The notes: generated by a model not told the origin, from the letters alone. A DNA stretch of 40,190 nucleotides from an uncultured Geobacteraceae bacterium (GCA_903845365.1 CAIMXI010000051.1:1-40190); one strand, 5' to 3'; numbered from the stretch's first letter, positions 23,626 through 33,213 are shown. Made by a program: numbers and translations.

Positions 23626-24567
23626 ATGGAATATTACGTAGTTTCATTGCTCAACGGCACCATTTACGGTCTGTTGCTATTCATGGTTTCGGCAGGACTG
23701 ACCCTGATTTTCGGCATGATGGGAGTGCTGAATTTTGCCCATGCCTCCTTCTACATGGTAGGAGCCTATTTAGCTTATACTTTGCAGAAGCTGCTGGGGT
23801 TCTGGCCTGCCCTGGTGTTGTCGACGCTGCTGGTTGGTGTGATCGGGGCGCTGGTCGAGCGATATTTTTTGCGCCGGGTGCATAAATTCGGCCATGCGCA
23901 TGAACTGCTACTGACTTTCGGCATATCGTTTATTATCGCCGAACTGATCAAGCTAATCTACGGCAACTTCCCTGTCGACTACAGGATTCCCAAATCCCTG
24001 GATTTTTCCGCTTTCACTATTTTCGGTGCGTCCTACCCTGCGTACCGTCTCTTGATGGGGAGTATTGCACTTGCGATGTTCGCCCTTATTTACCTTCTGC
24101 TAACCAGAACCCGGGTCGGGATCGTAGTGCGCTCGGCCATATACAAACCGAAGATGGCTGAGGCGCTGGGACACAACGTGCCAATGGTATTCATGGGAGT
24201 GTTCAGTGCTGGCGCTGCACTCGCCGGTCTTGCCGGCGCAGTGGCCGGAGCCTTCTATACAACCAATCCAAACATGGCACTTGAACTCGGTATCATGGTT
24301 TTCGTGGTGGTAGTTGTCGGTGGTCTGGGATCGCTTGAAGGCGCAATGCTCGCCTCGCTCCTGATTGGCTTAATCACCTCGTATTCGGTCGGTATCGATC
24401 GGAGTCTTGCCGATCTGTGCGCCCTGTTCGGAGCACGTGCATGGGCCGAGGGCGTGGGTGGCTTGATGACGCTGAAGATCTCAAGTCTTGCCGCAACAAT
24501 ACCATTCGCCTTTATGTTGATAATATTACTGGTGCGCCCATCAGGTCTCCTGGGTGAAAAGGAGTAA
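23626..24567 (+). CDS. Branched-chain-type ABC transporter permease (LivH family)
   Basis: A 313-residue inner-membrane permease with about eight hydrophobic helices. The family marks are present: LTLIFGMMGVLNFAHASFYM near the start, ERYFLRRV, the EAA-like coupling loop RSAIYKPKMAEALGHNV, and the C-terminal FVVVVVGGLGSLEGAMLASL followed by RPSGLLGEKE. It forms half of the channel with the LivM-like protein encoded four bases downstream. GGAGGG lies before the ATG. It belongs to the transporter whose receptor is encoded at the operon's start, with four enzyme genes inserted between, an unusual split that supports a shared substrate. Confidence 0.9.
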   Translation: MEYYVVSLLNGTIYGLLLFMVSAGLTLIFGMMGVLNFAHASFYMVGAYLAYTLQKLLGFWPALVLSTLLVGVIGALVERYFLRRVHKFGHAHELLLTFGISFIIAELIKLIYGNFPVDYRIPKSLDFSAFTIFGASYPAYRLLMGSIALAMFALIYLLLTRTRVGIVVRSAIYKPKMAEALGHNVPMVFMGVFSAGAALAGLAGAVAGAFYTTNPNMALELGIMVFVVVVVGGLGSLEGAMLASLLIGLITSYSVGIDRSLADLCALFGARAWAEGVGGLMTLKISSLAATIPFAFMLIILLVRPSGLLGEKE

Positions 24568-24571
24568 CGGG

Positions 24572-25894
24572 ATGAAGTATGTGCGTTATTTGATAGCAAT
24601 TGCAATCATACTTCTAGGGGTACTGCCAGCAGTTCTGTCTCAATCGCTGGTCAACGCTGCGACCCAGATGCTGATTGCCGTCTTGTTCGCCTGCGCCTTC
24701 AATCTGCTGTGCGGACAGGGAGGTATGCTTTCCTTCGGCCATGCAGCGTACTTCGGTGTCGGGGCATTTGCCACAATCCACGCGATGGGAGACGGGAGTG
24801 TGGCAGGATTGTTGCCGACACCGATGCTTCCGCTCGCAGGCGCCTGCGCGGGGATTCTTGTCGGCATAGGCGCCGGATGGTTTTCCACCAAACGAAGCGG
24901 CGTATACTTTTCAATGATAACTCTGGCGTTAGCGGAACTGCTACACTCTCTCGCACCGCATCTCAAGGGAATGTTTGGCGGTGAGGCAGGCATTTCAGGA
25001 ATGCGATCCCCCGCCTGGGGCCTGAGTTTCGGGACGAGTACACAAATATACTATTTGACCCTTGTATGGGTACTCGCCTCCCTCGCGGTGCTCTTTTTAT
25101 TTACACGTACGCCTGTCGGTCGTCTCACTCTCGCTTTACGTGAAAACACCCACCGGCTGAGATTCCTTGGCTATGAGGTCCACAGGCTTAGAGTATTGGT
25201 TTTCGTTATCTCGGCTATGTTTGCCGGCATAGCCGGCAGCCTTCAGGTCATCAACAATGAGTCCGCTAACTATGTCGTGTTCGATTCACATCTCTCCACA
25301 GTTGTCGTATTAAATTCATATATCGGCGGGGTCAATGTATTTCTCGGGCCTGCGCTGGGCGCTGCAATAATGACATTTTTCGGATACGCAGTTTCAGACT
25401 TGACCCGATCCTGGCTTCTCTATCAGGGCATCCTCTTCGTTTTTGTTATGATGTTTTTACCATCAGGTCTTTCGGGCCTTCGTCAATTATGGCTGGGTGT
25501 CCGGCGATCTTTATCTGTCAGCGTTCTAGTGCCGATAGTTGCGTTTTCATGCGTAGCCGGTTTGATGCTGATTGGCGGGGTAATCTTCAGTGTGGAAATT
25601 TTACAGCGGATTTTTTCACAGGATTACCAGTCTCTTCTGGTGACAGCCGGCAGCGCCGCCTGGCCGTCCGTGAGCCTTTTTGGTTGTGATTGGCCTCCCG
25701 GCTCATTACTTACCTGGATTGTACCACTCGTACTTGTTATCGGCGGCAGTATTTTAGTGAAGGTTGTCAAGAAAAAGTTTCACACCCTGAATGAAGCTAC
25801 AGCCACTCCTGATACAGAAATTCCCCTGCCTTGCGCGGCGGAAGATCTGCCCGATATAAACAAACTACATCATGTTGAAAGGGACTCTGCATGA
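24572..25894 (+). CDS. Branched-chain-type ABC transporter permease (LivM family) with long C-terminal extension
   Basis: A protein of about 440 residues. The first ~310 are a normal LivM permease: LFACAFNLLCGQGGMLSFGH near the N-terminus, the RENTHRLRFLGYEVHRLRV coupling loop, and FVMMFLPSGLSGL at the usual end. About 125 further residues follow, with at least two extra hydrophobic helices (LVPIVAFSCVAGLMLIGGVI and LTWIVPLVLVIGGSILVKVV) and a polar acidic tail. Typical LivM proteins are near 320-350 residues, so the extension is unusual. ATG 24572 is preferred because AGGAG is seven bases before it. The stop overlaps the next gene by four bases (ATGA). Confidence 0.85.
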   Translation: MKYVRYLIAIAIILLGVLPAVLSQSLVNAATQMLIAVLFACAFNLLCGQGGMLSFGHAAYFGVGAFATIHAMGDGSVAGLLPTPMLPLAGACAGILVGIGAGWFSTKRSGVYFSMITLALAELLHSLAPHLKGMFGGEAGISGMRSPAWGLSFGTSTQIYYLTLVWVLASLAVLFLFTRTPVGRLTLALRENTHRLRFLGYEVHRLRVLVFVISAMFAGIAGSLQVINNESANYVVFDSHLSTVVVLNSYIGGVNVFLGPALGAAIMTFFGYAVSDLTRSWLLYQGILFVFVMMFLPSGLSGLRQLWLGVRRSLSVSVLVPIVAFSCVAGLMLIGGVIFSVEILQRIFSQDYQSLLVTAGSAAWPSVSLFGCDWPPGSLLTWIVPLVLVIGGSILVKVVKKKFHTLNEATATPDTEIPLPCAAEDLPDINKLHHVERDSA

Positions 25895-26652
25895 ATGCTC
25901 CAGTACTTTCTTTGCGCAATGTCCACAAATCATTCGATAAGGCACACATCATTCGAGGCGTCGATCTCGATCTCCTCCCAGGTGAACGACATGCCGTGAT
26001 TGGTCCTAATGGCGCAGGTAAATCTACCCTGTTCCATCTGATTTCCGGACAGTTTGCCCCCAGTAAAGGTGAAATTCTTTTTGACGGCCACCCGATTCAG
26101 GGTCAGACACCGCAGAAAATAAATCACCTGGGTCTTGCACGTTCTTTTCAGATTACAAATATATTCCCGCGTCTAACGGTATTCGAGAATCTGAGGATCG
26201 CTGTAATGCAGCGTGAGGGTTTGCAATACACGCTGTGGAAAATAATAAACCGGGTCAGGCCTGTACAGGAAAAGACCGAAAGCTTATTGGAACGAGTCAG
26301 GTTGGAAGCACGGAGAGACACCCCCGCCGGAGAGTTGTCGTACTCCGAACAAAGATCGCTGGAAATCGGCATGACTCTCGCCTCAGATCCCAAAGTGATC
26401 CTGCTCGACGAGCCGATGGCAGGAATGTCGAAAGAAGAAACCCACTACACCATTTCTCTCATTCGTGAGCTGACAAAGGGTTGCTCGCTCATGATAGTCG
26501 AGCACGATATGGATGTTGTCTTTTCGATAAGCGACCGGATCAGCGTACTGGTCTACGGCGAAGTGATTGCCACTGGCACACCTGATGTAATCCGTAATGA
26601 CTGCAGGGTACGCGAAGCCTATCTGGGCGAGGAGGTCTGCGCATGTGCATGA
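25891..26652 (+). CDS. Branched-chain-type ABC transporter ATPase (LivG family)
   Basis: A 253-residue ATPase. Walker A is GPNGAGKST (38-46), the Q-loop ARSFQITNIFP, the signature LSYSEQR (149-155, Ser in place of the usual Gly) and Walker B VILLDEPMAGM (169-179), followed by IVEHDMDVVF with the switch His. It powers import through the LivH/LivM channel together with the LivF partner. The start overlaps livM by four bases and the stop overlaps livF by ten, so translation is coupled. Confidence 0.9.
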   Translation: MNAPVLSLRNVHKSFDKAHIIRGVDLDLLPGERHAVIGPNGAGKSTLFHLISGQFAPSKGEILFDGHPIQGQTPQKINHLGLARSFQITNIFPRLTVFENLRIAVMQREGLQYTLWKIINRVRPVQEKTESLLERVRLEARRDTPAGELSYSEQRSLEIGMTLASDPKVILLDEPMAGMSKEETHYTISLIRELTKGCSLMIVEHDMDVVFSISDRISVLVYGEVIATGTPDVIRNDCRVREAYLGEEVCACA

Positions 26653-27368
26653 GGTTGGAAAATCCGCTGTTAAATGTTCAGGATTTGCATGCCCATTATG
26701 GCAAGAGCCATATATTGCGTGGCGTTGAGTTCCATGTTGGCAAAGGCGAAGTAGTGAGCCTGCTAGGGCGCAATGGCTCAGGCCGCTCGACAACGCTGAA
26801 AGCCGTCATGGGTCTGGTACCGCCGACTTCGGGCCATATAAAACTGGACGGCTGCGATCTGACGGGTGCTCGACCATATACCGTATGTCGAGCGGGTATA
26901 GCCTATGTGCCCGAAGAACGAGAGGTATTTACTAATCTGACTGTCGATGAAAACCTGCGTATGGGGGAACAGCCGGCGCATGATGGGGAATCAAAATGGA
27001 CCTTTGATCAAATGTTCGAATATTTTCCGCGCTTGAAGGAGCGTCGCAACACGAGAGCCGGCAATCTGTCCGGTGGTGAACAACAAATGCTCACTATCTG
27101 CCGCTCGCTGCTGGGAAACCCGAAACTCTTACTGATTGACGAGCCGACTGAAGGATTGGCCCCGAAGGTTGTTACTGTTGTCGGGGAGGTTATTCAGGAT
27201 ATTCATCAGCGCGGCGTTTCAATCGTACTGGTGGAGCAAAAACTTGCCATCGCGCTAAAAGTTTCGACACATGTATGTGTCATGGGGCACGGACAAATCG
27301 TGTTTGAAGGAAAACCCGACGAACTTGGCAATAACCAGGAACTATTAAAGGAGTGGCTAGCCGTATGA
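26643..27368 (+). CDS. Branched-chain-type ABC transporter ATPase (LivF family), Walker A Lys replaced by Arg
   Basis: A 241-residue ATPase with signature LSGGEQQML and Walker B LLLIDEPTEGLAP followed by LVEQ. The Walker A loop reads GRNGSGRST (42-50), with Arg48 (codon CGC) where the catalytic Lys normally is. I recall the same GRNG-x-GRST form in some natural LivF proteins, so this may be a subfamily trait and not a defect; it suggests asymmetric ATP sites, with LivG doing most hydrolysis. GAGGAGG sits seven bases before ATG 26643. It ends in an ATGA overlap with the SDR gene. Confidence 0.88.
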   Translation: MCMRLENPLLNVQDLHAHYGKSHILRGVEFHVGKGEVVSLLGRNGSGRSTTLKAVMGLVPPTSGHIKLDGCDLTGARPYTVCRAGIAYVPEEREVFTNLTVDENLRMGEQPAHDGESKWTFDQMFEYFPRLKERRNTRAGNLSGGEQQMLTICRSLLGNPKLLLIDEPTEGLAPKVVTVVGEVIQDIHQRGVSIVLVEQKLAIALKVSTHVCVMGHGQIVFEGKPDELGNNQELLKEWLAV

Positions 27369-28252
27369 CAAGCTCAACGTATGTAAAGCAGCGGGAAAAT
27401 CAGTGTCCCGTTTCCAAGAGCGGCTCGTATCCCGGAATCGCCGGAAAAGTTGTGGTTATCACCGGCTCCGGTAGTGGTATAGGCCTGGCCATGGCAAAAG
27501 CTTTCGCCCGGTGCGGGGCACGCCTGATGCTGATAGACATCAATAACGAAGCCCTGAAACGTGAAAAAACCACGTTAGAGAGCTCGCACCCGGGCGTCGA
27601 AATTGAAATTGTATGTGGTTCAACGACCGATGAAATCCTGGTAGAAGAAGCGATGCAAAGAGCGCACGCCCGTTTCGGGGCAATTGATGTATTGCTCAAC
27701 AACGCAGGCATAGCCATGAACAAGCCATCGATAGAACTTCCGGTTGAAGAATGGCGTCGAGCGATAGACATAAACTTGACCGGTGTCTTCATCTGTGCAC
27801 AGGCAGCGGGTCGCCGCATGATCGCGCAACGCTGCGGCGTCATCCTGAATACCGCATCGATGTTCGGTGTGGTTTCCGCACCTGATAGGGCCGCCTACTG
27901 TGCATCCAAGGCTGGTGTCGTTTCATTGACCAAGGTACTGGCTGTCGAATGGGCACAGTATGGCATCAGGGTTAATGCCCTTGCTCCCGGCTATATTCGC
28001 ACCGCTTTGATGGACGAGTTGATTGAGGCTGGGCGTATTGATGTGAACCACCTGGTCAAACAAACACCCATGGGACGACTGGGTGATCCGGATGAAATAG
28101 CCGAACTTGCGTTGTTTCTGGCTTCCGACAGTTCAGCATTCATTACCGGTCAAGCCATAGTCGCGGATGGCGGATGGGTTGCTGATGGGTACAAATCGAA
28201 AAATACCGTCACATCAACCTCAGCTATTGGAGAACAAAATGCCGACCATTAA
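27365..28252 (+). CDS. Short-chain dehydrogenase/reductase
   Basis: A protein of about 295 residues of the classical SDR family. It has the cofactor loop TGSGSGIG (33-40), NNAG (112-115), catalytic Ser165, Tyr178 and Lys182 (AYCASKAG), and the late PMGRLGDPDEIAELALFLAS block. Asp58 after the second strand (LMLIDINN) suggests NAD(H) preference. A ~25-residue extension precedes the fold. It should oxidise a secondary alcohol or reduce the matching ketone of a pathway intermediate. The ATG at 27365 overlaps the livF stop, and the gene's 3' end overlaps the E1 gene by 14 bases, tying it to the 2-oxoacid dehydrogenase step. Confidence 0.85.
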   Translation: MTSSTYVKQRENQCPVSKSGSYPGIAGKVVVITGSGSGIGLAMAKAFARCGARLMLIDINNEALKREKTTLESSHPGVEIEIVCGSTTDEILVEEAMQRAHARFGAIDVLLNNAGIAMNKPSIELPVEEWRRAIDINLTGVFICAQAAGRRMIAQRCGVILNTASMFGVVSAPDRAAYCASKAGVVSLTKVLAVEWAQYGIRVNALAPGYIRTALMDELIEAGRIDVNHLVKQTPMGRLGDPDEIAELALFLASDSSAFITGQAIVADGGWVADGYKSKNTVTSTSAIGEQNADH

Positions 28253-30443
28253 GAATCTAAAACCCCTGGTCAACTGGAAAGAGATTCAGGCGACCACGAA
28301 AGACTGGGACTCAGCAAAACCCGAAAAGCTTGGTTCGCTTTTGACATGTATTCATCTTATCCGGGCTTTTGAAAAAACCACATTGGATATGGCTGGTAAA
28401 GGGCTCGTTCATGGACCGGCTCATACCAGTATTGGCCAGGAAGGTGGGGCCGCCGGTTCAATTATGGCCCTTAAAAAAGGAGATCAGGTCAGCGGTTCAC
28501 ATCGCGGCCATCACCAGTTTCTCGCAAAAGCGTTGCATTTCATTGCCCCCAACGGGCTATCTCCGACAGCTCCTTTTCCAGAAGAGGTGTACACGCTTCT
28601 GCAAAAAACTCTGGCGGAAATCATGGGGCTTGCTCAAGGGTTTTGCAAAGGGCGCGGCGGCTCAATGCACCTGAGATGGGAAGAGGCAGGCATGTTAGGT
28701 ACCAATGCGATTGTTGGCGGAGGTGCGCCGATGGCATCTGGAGTCGCATGGTGCAACAAACATTCAGGGACCGACAACGTCGTAATCAATTATTTCGGCG
28801 ATGGGGCTGCAAATATTGGGTCGATACTTGAGAGCTTTAATCTCGCTGCCGCCTGGAAACTGCCTATCTGTTTCTTCATCGAAAACAATCGTTATGCCGT
28901 GGCAACTTCTGTTGAAGAAGTCACTGGAGATGCGCGGCTATCAGCCCGTGGACCAGGGTTTGGCATCCCTTCGTGGCAGGTGGACGGCATGGACCCTCTG
29001 GCCGTTTATATTGCCATGGAAGAAGTCCTTGAATATATGCGCGCCGGGAAGGGTCCGACACTTATTGAGGCTGAAGTTTACCGCCAGACACACCACAGTG
29101 GCTCAATGCCAGGCAGTGCCCTTAAATATCGAAGCAAAGAGGAAGAAGCGCTTTGGAAGGCGCGTGACCCCCTTGACCGGATGGAAAAAGAGATGCTTAC
29201 CCGCAACATGATTACTCGCGGGGAGCTTGACGCCTTGCAGGAACGGGCAAGCGAGGCCATGAATCGCGCTGTAGCCGCGCTAACGGTAAAATCCGGAACC
29301 GCAGTATCTATTAAAGCAGAGCTTTGGCCAAAATCTGATTTCTGCAATTTCGGCATTCGAGGAGACTTGTCTGAGTTGGCTGGGGCGCGGACAGAGGAAC
29401 TATCAACGTATTCAGGGAACCTCAAAAATGTGAAACTTGTTGAAGCTGCGTCCGCAGTCATGCTGCGCCGCATGGAGACTGATGAACGTATAATTGTTAT
29501 GGGCGAAGACGTCCATCGGTTGGGTGGTGGAACCAATGGCGTAACCAAGGGCATTCCCGAACGATACCCGGATCGTATCCTCGGGACGCCAATTTCCGAA
29601 AATGCTTTTGTTGGCCTTGGTGGCGGCATGGCAATGGACGGTCGATTCAGGCCTGTGGTTGAATTGATGTATGCTGATTTTTTCTGGGTGGCAGCGGATC
29701 AAATATTCAATCAGGTTGCCAAGGCCCGGCATATGTATGGAGGCGACCTGGATATGCCTTTTGTCCTCAGAACAAAGATTGCCATGGGAACAGGATACGG
29801 TTCTCAGCACTCCATAGACCCGGCAGGCGTATTTGCCTTATCACCCGGATGGCGCATCGTTGCCCCTTCAAATGCATTTGACTATGTCGGCTTAATGAAC
29901 AGCGCACTGGCTTGTAAAGATCCTGTGCTGGTTCTTGAACATGTTGAGCTCTACAACACTGTAGGGCAAATTCCCGATGAAGATCTGGACTACTTCATTC
30001 CCCTTGGCAAGGCTGCTGTAGCAAGGCCCGGAACACAACTCACCATTCTCACCTATCTGTCGATGGTGAATAAATCCGTTGAGGCTGCAGAAGCCACCGG
30101 GATTGATGCCGAGGTGATTGACTTGCGCTCACTTGATCGCGCCGGCCTTGATTGGGAAACTATCGGCGCGAGCATCAGGAAAACAAACAACGTGCTTATT
30201 GTTGAGCAGGGTACTCAAGGAAATTCATATGGAACGCTGTTGGGAGACGAAATCCAGCGCCGCTATATGGATTGGCTCGACCAGCCGGTCAAAAGAGTTC
30301 ACGGCATGGAAGCATGGCCCAGCGTGTCAAAAGTTTTGGAAAGTGCTGCAAACGCCGGCATCGAAGAGATAAAGCAGGAACTACACAAAATGATGAAGGA
30401 TGTTGAATGCGGATACACCTCCGGAAAGAATGCAGTTCGCTGA
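28239..30443 (+). CDS. 2-oxoacid (acetoin-type) dehydrogenase E1, fused alpha and beta subunits
   Basis: A protein of about 734 residues joining two usually separate chains. Residues ~30-370 are E1-alpha, with thiamine-diphosphate motif GDGAANIGS (187-195) and IENN (214-217), plus the SHRGHHQF loop. Residues ~398-734 are E1-beta, with RIIVMGEDV, catalytic-site Glu454 (GTPISENAF), and a transketolase C-terminal domain. E1 decarboxylates a 2-oxoacid, or cleaves acetoin-like compounds, and passes the acyl group to E2 lipoate. Fused E1 is known in some bacteria but the bacterial acetoin enzyme usually has two genes. Presence of an aldehyde oxidoreductase downstream fits an aldehyde-releasing cleavage. 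ATG 28239 follows GGAGAAC; substrate unknown. Confidence 0.85.
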   Translation: MPTIKNLKPLVNWKEIQATTKDWDSAKPEKLGSLLTCIHLIRAFEKTTLDMAGKGLVHGPAHTSIGQEGGAAGSIMALKKGDQVSGSHRGHHQFLAKALHFIAPNGLSPTAPFPEEVYTLLQKTLAEIMGLAQGFCKGRGGSMHLRWEEAGMLGTNAIVGGGAPMASGVAWCNKHSGTDNVVINYFGDGAANIGSILESFNLAAAWKLPICFFIENNRYAVATSVEEVTGDARLSARGPGFGIPSWQVDGMDPLAVYIAMEEVLEYMRAGKGPTLIEAEVYRQTHHSGSMPGSALKYRSKEEEALWKARDPLDRMEKEMLTRNMITRGELDALQERASEAMNRAVAALTVKSGTAVSIKAELWPKSDFCNFGIRGDLSELAGARTEELSTYSGNLKNVKLVEAASAVMLRRMETDERIIVMGEDVHRLGGGTNGVTKGIPERYPDRILGTPISENAFVGLGGGMAMDGRFRPVVELMYADFFWVAADQIFNQVAKARHMYGGDLDMPFVLRTKIAMGTGYGSQHSIDPAGVFALSPGWRIVAPSNAFDYVGLMNSALACKDPVLVLEHVELYNTVGQIPDEDLDYFIPLGKAAVARPGTQLTILTYLSMVNKSVEAAEATGIDAEVIDLRSLDRAGLDWETIGASIRKTNNVLIVEQGTQGNSYGTLLGDEIQRRYMDWLDQPVKRVHGMEAWPSVSKVLESAANAGIEEIKQELHKMMKDVECGYTSGKNAVR

Positions 30444-30461
30444 TTTATCGAGGAGAATACT

Positions 30462-31721
30462 ATGCCCGTTGAAATTTTAATGCCAGCGCTGGACCCCTCT
30501 ATGAGCGAAGCCAGATTGGTGAAGTGGTTGAAAGTAGAAGGTGATCCTGTCAGCATTGGAGAACCGATTGTCGAGATAGAGACCGATAAGGCGGTTGTGG
30601 AAATAGAAGCTGAGGTAAAGGGTACATTTGGCAAGGCTCTGGTCAAAGAAGGCTGTGATGTCGCTGTAAATGCAGTGATTGGCTTGATCCTGACCGAGGG
30701 CGAAGAGATCAAATACTTGAATTCTTCAGCGTCTGCAGTGCAAGTAAAGGCAGTGCCTCCTCCATTTAATTATGAAGCGGCTGACACAGTAGAAACTACA
30801 ATCCTTCCTCCTCGAAAATCCGCTCGTGACGATGGGAACCGAATTTTTGTCAGTCCTCTTGCCCGCCGCCTGGCTGCCCGGAGTGGATTGGACCTGTCAA
30901 AGATAAGTGGTTCCGGGCCGAACGGCCGAATCATAAAATGTGATATAGAGCGCGTTTTGGCTATCAAGGACGACAAGAGTACTGCCATGCCACAGAGAAA
31001 TATTGAACCCCGTAGCGATGACTTCGCATACTTACCAATCTACCAGGCAGTAAGGAACTCATCATTACGCTCTACAATTGCCCGTCGGTTGACGGAATCA
31101 AGTCAGTTCATACCGCATTATTTTCTAAGCATAGATTGCGAGCTGGACAAGTCGTTGGAAATGCGAAAAGAGCTTAATTCTGCCTGCAGTATAGATGACA
31201 AACTGTCTCTAAACGACATTATTGTACGCGCTGCTGCCATAGCATTGCAGAAAGTTCCTGACGTCAACGTGGCATGGACCGAAGAAGCAATTTTACATTT
31301 CGCACAGGTCGATATTTCGGTCGCAGTGGCAATTAAAGGCGGCCTGATCACACCGGTGATTCGAAACGCAGGCGGGAAGGGACTGGCGCAGATTTCCCGC
31401 GAGGTTAAAAACCTGGCTGCAAAGGCCACTGAGGGAAAGCTGCTCCCTGAAGAGTACAAGGGGGGAACGTTCACAATATCCAACCTTGGAATGTTTGGCA
31501 TAAAGAGTTTCACATCCATCATCAATCCGCCTCAAGGGGCAATTCTTTCCATAGGTGCAGGTGAGCAGCGTCCGGTAGTCAAAGACGGGAAACTGGGTAT
31601 AGCCAACGTTATGTCAGTTACCCTCGCGGCAGATCACCGGTGCATTGATGGGGCGGTGGGGGCGGAATTTCTGGGCGTCTTCAAGAGTCTGATCGAAATG
31701 CCCGTTGCGATGCTGCTTTAG
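30462..31721 (+). CDS. 2-oxoacid dehydrogenase E2, dihydrolipoamide acyltransferase
   Basis: A 419-residue acyltransferase with three parts: an N-terminal lipoyl domain (ETDKAVVEIEA, lipoate on Lys43), a short peripheral-subunit-binding domain (VSPLARRLAARSGLDLSKIS, ~127-165) and a C-terminal catalytic domain whose active-site His392 and Asp396 lie in DHRCIDGA. It takes the acyl group from E1 and forms acyl-CoA. A single lipoyl domain is typical of acetoin and branched-chain complexes. It starts 18 bases after the E1 gene. Lipoylation must rely on a synthase elsewhere because the adjacent lipoyl synthase gene is only a remnant. Confidence 0.9.
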   Translation: MPVEILMPALDPSMSEARLVKWLKVEGDPVSIGEPIVEIETDKAVVEIEAEVKGTFGKALVKEGCDVAVNAVIGLILTEGEEIKYLNSSASAVQVKAVPPPFNYEAADTVETTILPPRKSARDDGNRIFVSPLARRLAARSGLDLSKISGSGPNGRIIKCDIERVLAIKDDKSTAMPQRNIEPRSDDFAYLPIYQAVRNSSLRSTIARRLTESSQFIPHYFLSIDCELDKSLEMRKELNSACSIDDKLSLNDIIVRAAAIALQKVPDVNVAWTEEAILHFAQVDISVAVAIKGGLITPVIRNAGGKGLAQISREVKNLAAKATEGKLLPEEYKGGTFTISNLGMFGIKSFTSIINPPQGAILSIGAGEQRPVVKDGKLGIANVMSVTLAADHRCIDGAVGAEFLGVFKSLIEMPVAMLL

Positions 31722-31764
31722 CAAGTCAGAATTGATCCTGTTTCTCAGGGTTGGGAGTGAAGGA

Positions 31765-33168
31765 ATGGCAGACACAAATTTTGACGTCATTATGATAGGA
31801 GCCGGACCCGGTGGCTATGTGGGGGCGATTCGCGCATCTCAATTAGGATTCAGGACCGCTCTGGTTGAAGCAAAACACCTGGGGGGCATCTGTCTTAACT
31901 GGGGATGCATTCCAACCAAGGCCATGCTACGATCAGCAGAAATGTATCGCAATATAAAACACGCCGAAGACTTCGGACTGAGTGTGTCAAATATCGGTTT
32001 CGATCTTCAAAAGATAGTCGTTCGCTCACGTAGCATTGCAAACAAGTTAAGTGGTGGCGTGGCGCACCTTCTCAAAAAAAACCGGGTAACGGTTTTTGAT
32101 GGATATGGAACGCTCCTGGGCGAAAGCAAAGTGAACGTTGAAAATAACGGGAAGGAACCTGTCGTCTTGTCCGGAAAGCATATCGTACTGGCCACCGGAT
32201 CACGCCCACGTACCTTTCCCGGCCTCGAACCGGACGGCAATCTTGTCTGGACCTCCAGAGAAGCCCTTGCGCCAAAGGTCATGCCAAGCTCCTTGCTGGT
32301 GATTGGCTCAGGCGCCATAGGTATAGAATTCGCCAGCTTTTTCAATGCCTTTGGCTCAGAGGTAACTGTTGTCGAGATGATGGACCAGATCATGCCTGCT
32401 GAGGATATGGAAATCGCTGCCTTTGCCCAAAAGGCGATGGAAAAGCAAGGAATCCGGTTCATTCTTGGAGCCAAAGTATTAAATCTGCAACGAGAAGAAG
32501 ATTCTGTTACAGCAGCCATAGAAAAAAAAGGAAACCTTGAGAACATCACTGTTTCTCGGGCAATTACCGCCGTCGGTGTGGTACCGAACTGTGAGAATCT
32601 TGGGCTGGAGGCGGCCGGAGTAACGTTGGATGAGTGTGGTTATATTCTTACCGATCCTTTTGGTTGTTCAATAGTAAATGGAGTCTATGCCATTGGAGAT
32701 GTTGCTGGAGGTCCTTGTTTGGCACATAAGGCTAGTCACGAAGCCATCATGTGCATTGAAAGGATTGCCGGGCTAAAGGATGTTCATCCCCTTGACAGAT
32801 CTCTGATCCCCAACTGCACCTATTGCTCTCCCCAAGTCGCCAGTATCGGCCTTACCGAGGCACAGGCGACGGCGGCTGGTTACAGCGTTAACGTCGGCCG
32901 CTTCTCCGCGAGGGGCAACGGCAAGGCCATCGCCCTCGGTGAACCGGAAGGAATGATAAAGACTGTTTTTAATGAGCGAACCGGTGAACTGCTTGGCGCA
33001 CACATGGTTGGGGCTGAAGTAACAGAACTGATACAAGGATTCGCCATCGCCAAATCATTGGAAACGACAGAGACAGAGCTCATGAATACGATTTTCCCGC
33101 ACCCGACACTTTCTGAAATGATGCATGAGTCCGTTCTTGATGCCTATCGGAGAGCGATTCACCTGTAG
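31765..33168 (+). CDS. Dihydrolipoamide dehydrogenase (E3)
   Basis: A protein of about 467 residues that reoxidises the E2 lipoyl group with NAD. It has the FAD loop GAGPGG (12-17), the redox-active disulfide Cys43/Cys48 in GGICLNWGCIPTKAM, the NAD loop GSGAIGIEFASFF, an FAD-contact block AIGDVAGGPCLAHKASHE, and the catalytic His-Glu in HPTLSEMMHE. ATG 31765 is chosen over the upstream frame start because GGGAGTGAAGGA precedes it and the longer version has no family match. It completes the E1-E2-E3 set in one operon. Confidence 0.92.
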   Translation: MADTNFDVIMIGAGPGGYVGAIRASQLGFRTALVEAKHLGGICLNWGCIPTKAMLRSAEMYRNIKHAEDFGLSVSNIGFDLQKIVVRSRSIANKLSGGVAHLLKKNRVTVFDGYGTLLGESKVNVENNGKEPVVLSGKHIVLATGSRPRTFPGLEPDGNLVWTSREALAPKVMPSSLLVIGSGAIGIEFASFFNAFGSEVTVVEMMDQIMPAEDMEIAAFAQKAMEKQGIRFILGAKVLNLQREEDSVTAAIEKKGNLENITVSRAITAVGVVPNCENLGLEAAGVTLDECGYILTDPFGCSIVNGVYAIGDVAGGPCLAHKASHEAIMCIERIAGLKDVHPLDRSLIPNCTYCSPQVASIGLTEAQATAAGYSVNVGRFSARGNGKAIALGEPEGMIKTVFNERTGELLGAHMVGAEVTELIQGFAIAKSLETTETELMNTIFPHPTLSEMMHESVLDAYRRAIHL

Positions 33169-33213
33169 ATGCATTGTTGCTGCTCAAGGATTTTTCAGTA
33201 TTGGAGATATGAA

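Noticed and set aside
23445-23885. Plus-strand 146-codon frame before and inside livH
   Set aside because: It is out of frame with both the receptor fragment and LivH, which explain the DNA better.
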